Below, in pieces: positions 21,917-22,097 of a stretch of 22,097 nucleotides of DNA (its first letter is position 1; every line of letters starts with the position of its first letter). Position numbers and translations under genes: made by a program. This DNA is from Ardenticatenaceae bacterium (GTDB lineage Bacteria > Chloroflexota > Anaerolineae > Promineifilales > Promineifilaceae): assembly GCA_020634495.1 (NCBI GenBank), contig JACKBR010000069.1:1-22097 (forward strand), written 5' to 3'. The notes under the pieces were generated by a model. The model was not told the origin of the DNA, searched no databases, and saw only the letters and a list, made by a program, of their open reading frames with translations.

Positions 21917-22097
21917 ATGCGCGCACTTCTCCAACGAGTCTCTTCAGCCAATGTCACTGTAAACGGCCGTATCATCGGCCAAATTCAGCGCGGTTTTGTC
22001 ATTCTGCTGGGCGTGACGCATGGCGACACGACCGCCGAAGCGGACTGGCTGGCCAACAAAATCGCCGGGCTGCGCCTGTTTGAGGATGAAGCGGACA
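21917..22097 (+). CDS. dtd: D-aminoacyl-tRNA deacylase, N-terminal part
   Basis: The first 60 codons of Dtd, cut by the window end: [45 protein letters not shown], and [15 protein letters not shown]. The [17 protein letters not shown] and KI..LR.FED blocks are highly conserved in the family. Dtd removes D-amino acids from mischarged tRNAs in the cytoplasm. It is unrelated to the glycan genes and marks the return to housekeeping DNA. 74 bases separate it from the preceding gene, and no clear promoter or ribosome site is visible. The NGR at residues 16-18 comes from an AACGGCCGT palindrome, a position that is usually DG(E/K) or NG in relatives. Confidence 0.95.
   Translation, partial: MRALLQRVSSANVTVNGRIIGQIQRGFVILLGVTHGDTTAEADWLANKIAGLRLFEDEAD

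Larger units (their letters stand above)
333..21969. repeat. dispersed palindrome ACGGCCGT, usually AACGGCCGTT (about 44 copies)
   Basis: Counted by eye, the 8-base core occurs about 44 times, most within genes. Approximate starts include 333, 2557, 2740, 4104, 4131, 6211, 6605, 6627, 7568, 7769, 9059, 9150, 9721, 10061, 10191, 10424, 10915, 12077, 13258, 13356, 15012, 15089, 15322, 15435, 15517, 15700, 15776, 16021, 16414, 17653, 17846, 18020, 18609, 19158, 19492, 20248, 20490, 20748, 20900, 21319, 21536, 21649, 21776 and 21961. Less than one copy is expected by chance. It is read as TAV (most often), NGR or RPF/RPS depending on frame. It is absent from 790-2240 (IS and disrupted gene) and rare in 11418-14899. 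Confidence 0.9.

Overview
The window looks like chromosomal DNA of a Chloroflexota bacterium (Anaerolineae-like). This is an inference from three things: the gene content (GT-C and DUF2079-type membrane proteins, a LiaF-like/PspC/PspA cluster), the many small repeats of the CACAGATT and AGTAATCAGT kind between and inside genes, and a palindrome, AACGGCCGTT, that I find in core form (ACGGCCGT) about 44 times by eye in 22 kb. No rRNA, tRNA or CRISPR array was recognised.

Layout. 1-2900 is a broken-up region. It holds the start of a zinc-ribbon protein running off the left edge, a 65-residue CxxC-CxxC protein and its nonsense-mutated second copy, the 3' remnant of an exported protein, and a complete 873-bp IS5-family element (868-1740). 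The element has 17-bp inverted ends, an AAT target duplication and a transposase split by a frameshift. It sits inside codon 8 of a small membrane-protein gene whose original TTG start and ribosome site survive on the other side. 2900-4854 holds two strong hairpins and an envelope-stress set: a LiaF-like membrane protein, PspC and PspA/IM30. PspA appears to have its own promoter and a leaderless start.

4857-9485 is a compact polysaccharide operon: a GT4 glycosyltransferase, a GT87 membrane glycosyltransferase, two Wzz-like chain-length proteins and a BY-kinase-type ATPase, closed by an intrinsic terminator. Three consecutive genes here end inside small repeats that supply their stop codons. 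9653-21842 is a membrane glycosyltransferase island: large polytopic GT-C-like proteins (two of them tandem GT39/ArnT-like, one DUF2079-like). A divergent minus-strand pair (11418-14899) interrupts it: a GT2-methyltransferase fusion and another polytopic protein. That pair is visibly more AT-rich and much poorer in the palindrome, so it was probably acquired separately. The window ends in the first 60 codons of dtd.

Together the genes suggest assembly of a surface glycan or glycoprotein: lipid-linked sugars made by GT2/GT4 enzymes, sugar transfer on the outer face by GT-C proteins, chain length set by Wzz plus BY-kinase, and membrane integrity watched by the Psp-like set. The strongest candidate for something undescribed is the AACGGCCGTT palindrome, which behaves like the cyanobacterial HIP1 element.
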